NCBI GenBank assembly: GCA_018857735.1
Contig: JABMCL010001511.1
Coordinates: 207,001 to 271,000, forward strand
DNA length: 64,000 bases
Reading direction: 5' to 3'
Source of the DNA: Alviniconcha marisindica
Lineage: Eukaryota > Mollusca > Gastropoda > Provannidae
This document shows positions 63,230 to 64,000 of the stretch, in pieces (position 1 is the stretch's first letter; every line of letters begins with the position of its first letter). The position numbers and the translations under genes are program-made. The notes beneath the pieces were generated by a model. It was not told the origin of the DNA and did no database searches. It saw only the letters and a list, made by a program, of their open reading frames with translations.

Positions 63230-63760
63230 AGCACACGGGACGGTTGAGAACAAAAACAAGCACATTTATTTGTTACAAATTCTACGGGGGTTATTAGACA
63301 CAAAATGTCAGTGACTCTGCCTTCCTAAACGAGTCGCAGAGATATTTATGTCAGAGGGGAGAGCACACGGAATGTAGAGAACAAGAACAAATTCCACGAG
63401 GGTTACGGGACTGAAATGTCAGTAAAAGGTTTTGTTGATGAGCGCACAGTAATTAACTGTATCTTTAGTTTGTCTCGAATATCAAAAAATGCTTTAAAAA
63501 AATATATGCTTAAACCAAATGTCAATCTTCCGAAATGAGTCACTTTGATATATATTATTTTGTCATTTTAAGATATTTATGTCACATAGGAGAGCACACG
63601 GGACGGTTGAGAACAAGACCAAGAACAAGAACGTTTATTTGTTACAAATTTCACGGCGTTATGAGACACAAATGTCAGTGAGCCTACCTTCCGAAATGAG
63701 TCACATTGATACTTTTTGTCATTTTGAGATATTTATATAATAGAGAGCACACAATTCAGT
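63230..63760. repeat. Degenerate long repeat R8, at least 2-3 units
   Basis: Blocks agatatttatgtcacatagg, gagagcacacgggacgg and tccgaaatgagtcac recur at about 63340, 63570 and 63690. The same block at 62521-62559 shows that the SINE pair above inserted into this repeat. Confidence 0.75.
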
Positions 63761-63972
63761 CTCTTTAAAATGATGCAAAATTTACCCAAATCGGTTCACT
63801 GGTCTCGTTATTATAACAATTTTGAAGTCGCAACCGCCACAGCATCTCAGTCTAAGAAATCTATGCCACTTTTCCGTGGGGTGTGATCAGTAGGGCTTTC
63901 GTAATATTGATGCGATACATCATTCAAATGACGTACGAGTGACTGAAAAAACGTACTACTCAATCGCTGTGT

Positions 63973-64000
63973 CTGGTGTGTGTGTGTGTGTGTGTGTGTG
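63973..64000. repeat. (TG)n microsatellite, cut by window end
   Basis: TG run reaching the last base. Confidence 0.9.

Overview
This window is animal nuclear DNA, most likely from a mollusc and probably a marine gastropod. That placement is inferred from the intron-rich genes, the very high (AC)n/(GA)n/(AT)n content and the mix of tRNA-headed SINEs and CR1/RNase-H LINE fragments. There is no bacterial-type gene layout. Long stretches of the theoretical reading frames are only translated microsatellite.

Layout. 1.67-1.97 kb (+): last coding exon of an unrecognised protein with a PP1-docking RVxF-type motif. 2-16.5 kb: intergenic, with a 76-bp satellite, SINEs, foldback elements and a minus-strand LINE remnant. 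16.6-31.4 kb (-): a complete nine-exon tandem-repeat galectin (341 aa by my splice model), whose introns hold most of the minisatellites, microsatellites and SINEs. 33.07-38.85 kb (+): a complete five-exon MAX bHLH-zipper gene (168 aa). 44.07-58.31 kb (-): protein farnesyltransferase beta subunit, FNTB, in about thirteen exons with the zinc ligands and catalytic residues intact; its 3' end is unusual. 60.11-62.26 kb (+): two internal exons of a chondroitin sulfate synthase-like glycosyltransferase that probably runs off the window. 62.3-64 kb: nested SINEs inside a longer repeat.

Gene relations. Galectin and MAX are divergent (1.66 kb between ATGs). MAX and FNTB are convergent, the same pairing and orientation known at human 14q23.3. 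FNTB and the glycosyltransferase are roughly divergent. Nothing suggests a shared pathway.

Most unusual signal. Several tandem arrays start exactly at splice sites and copy the splice site plus the first or last 13-26 nt of the exon into the intron: galectin exon 3 (both ends), FNTB exon 9, the FNTB terminal exon and MAX exon 4. A second striking signal is that two unrelated insertions, one R1 SINE and one R2 SINE, landed at the same internal site of two different R2 copies, each with a target-site duplication. All coordinates and splice models were read by eye; no alignment or database search was run.
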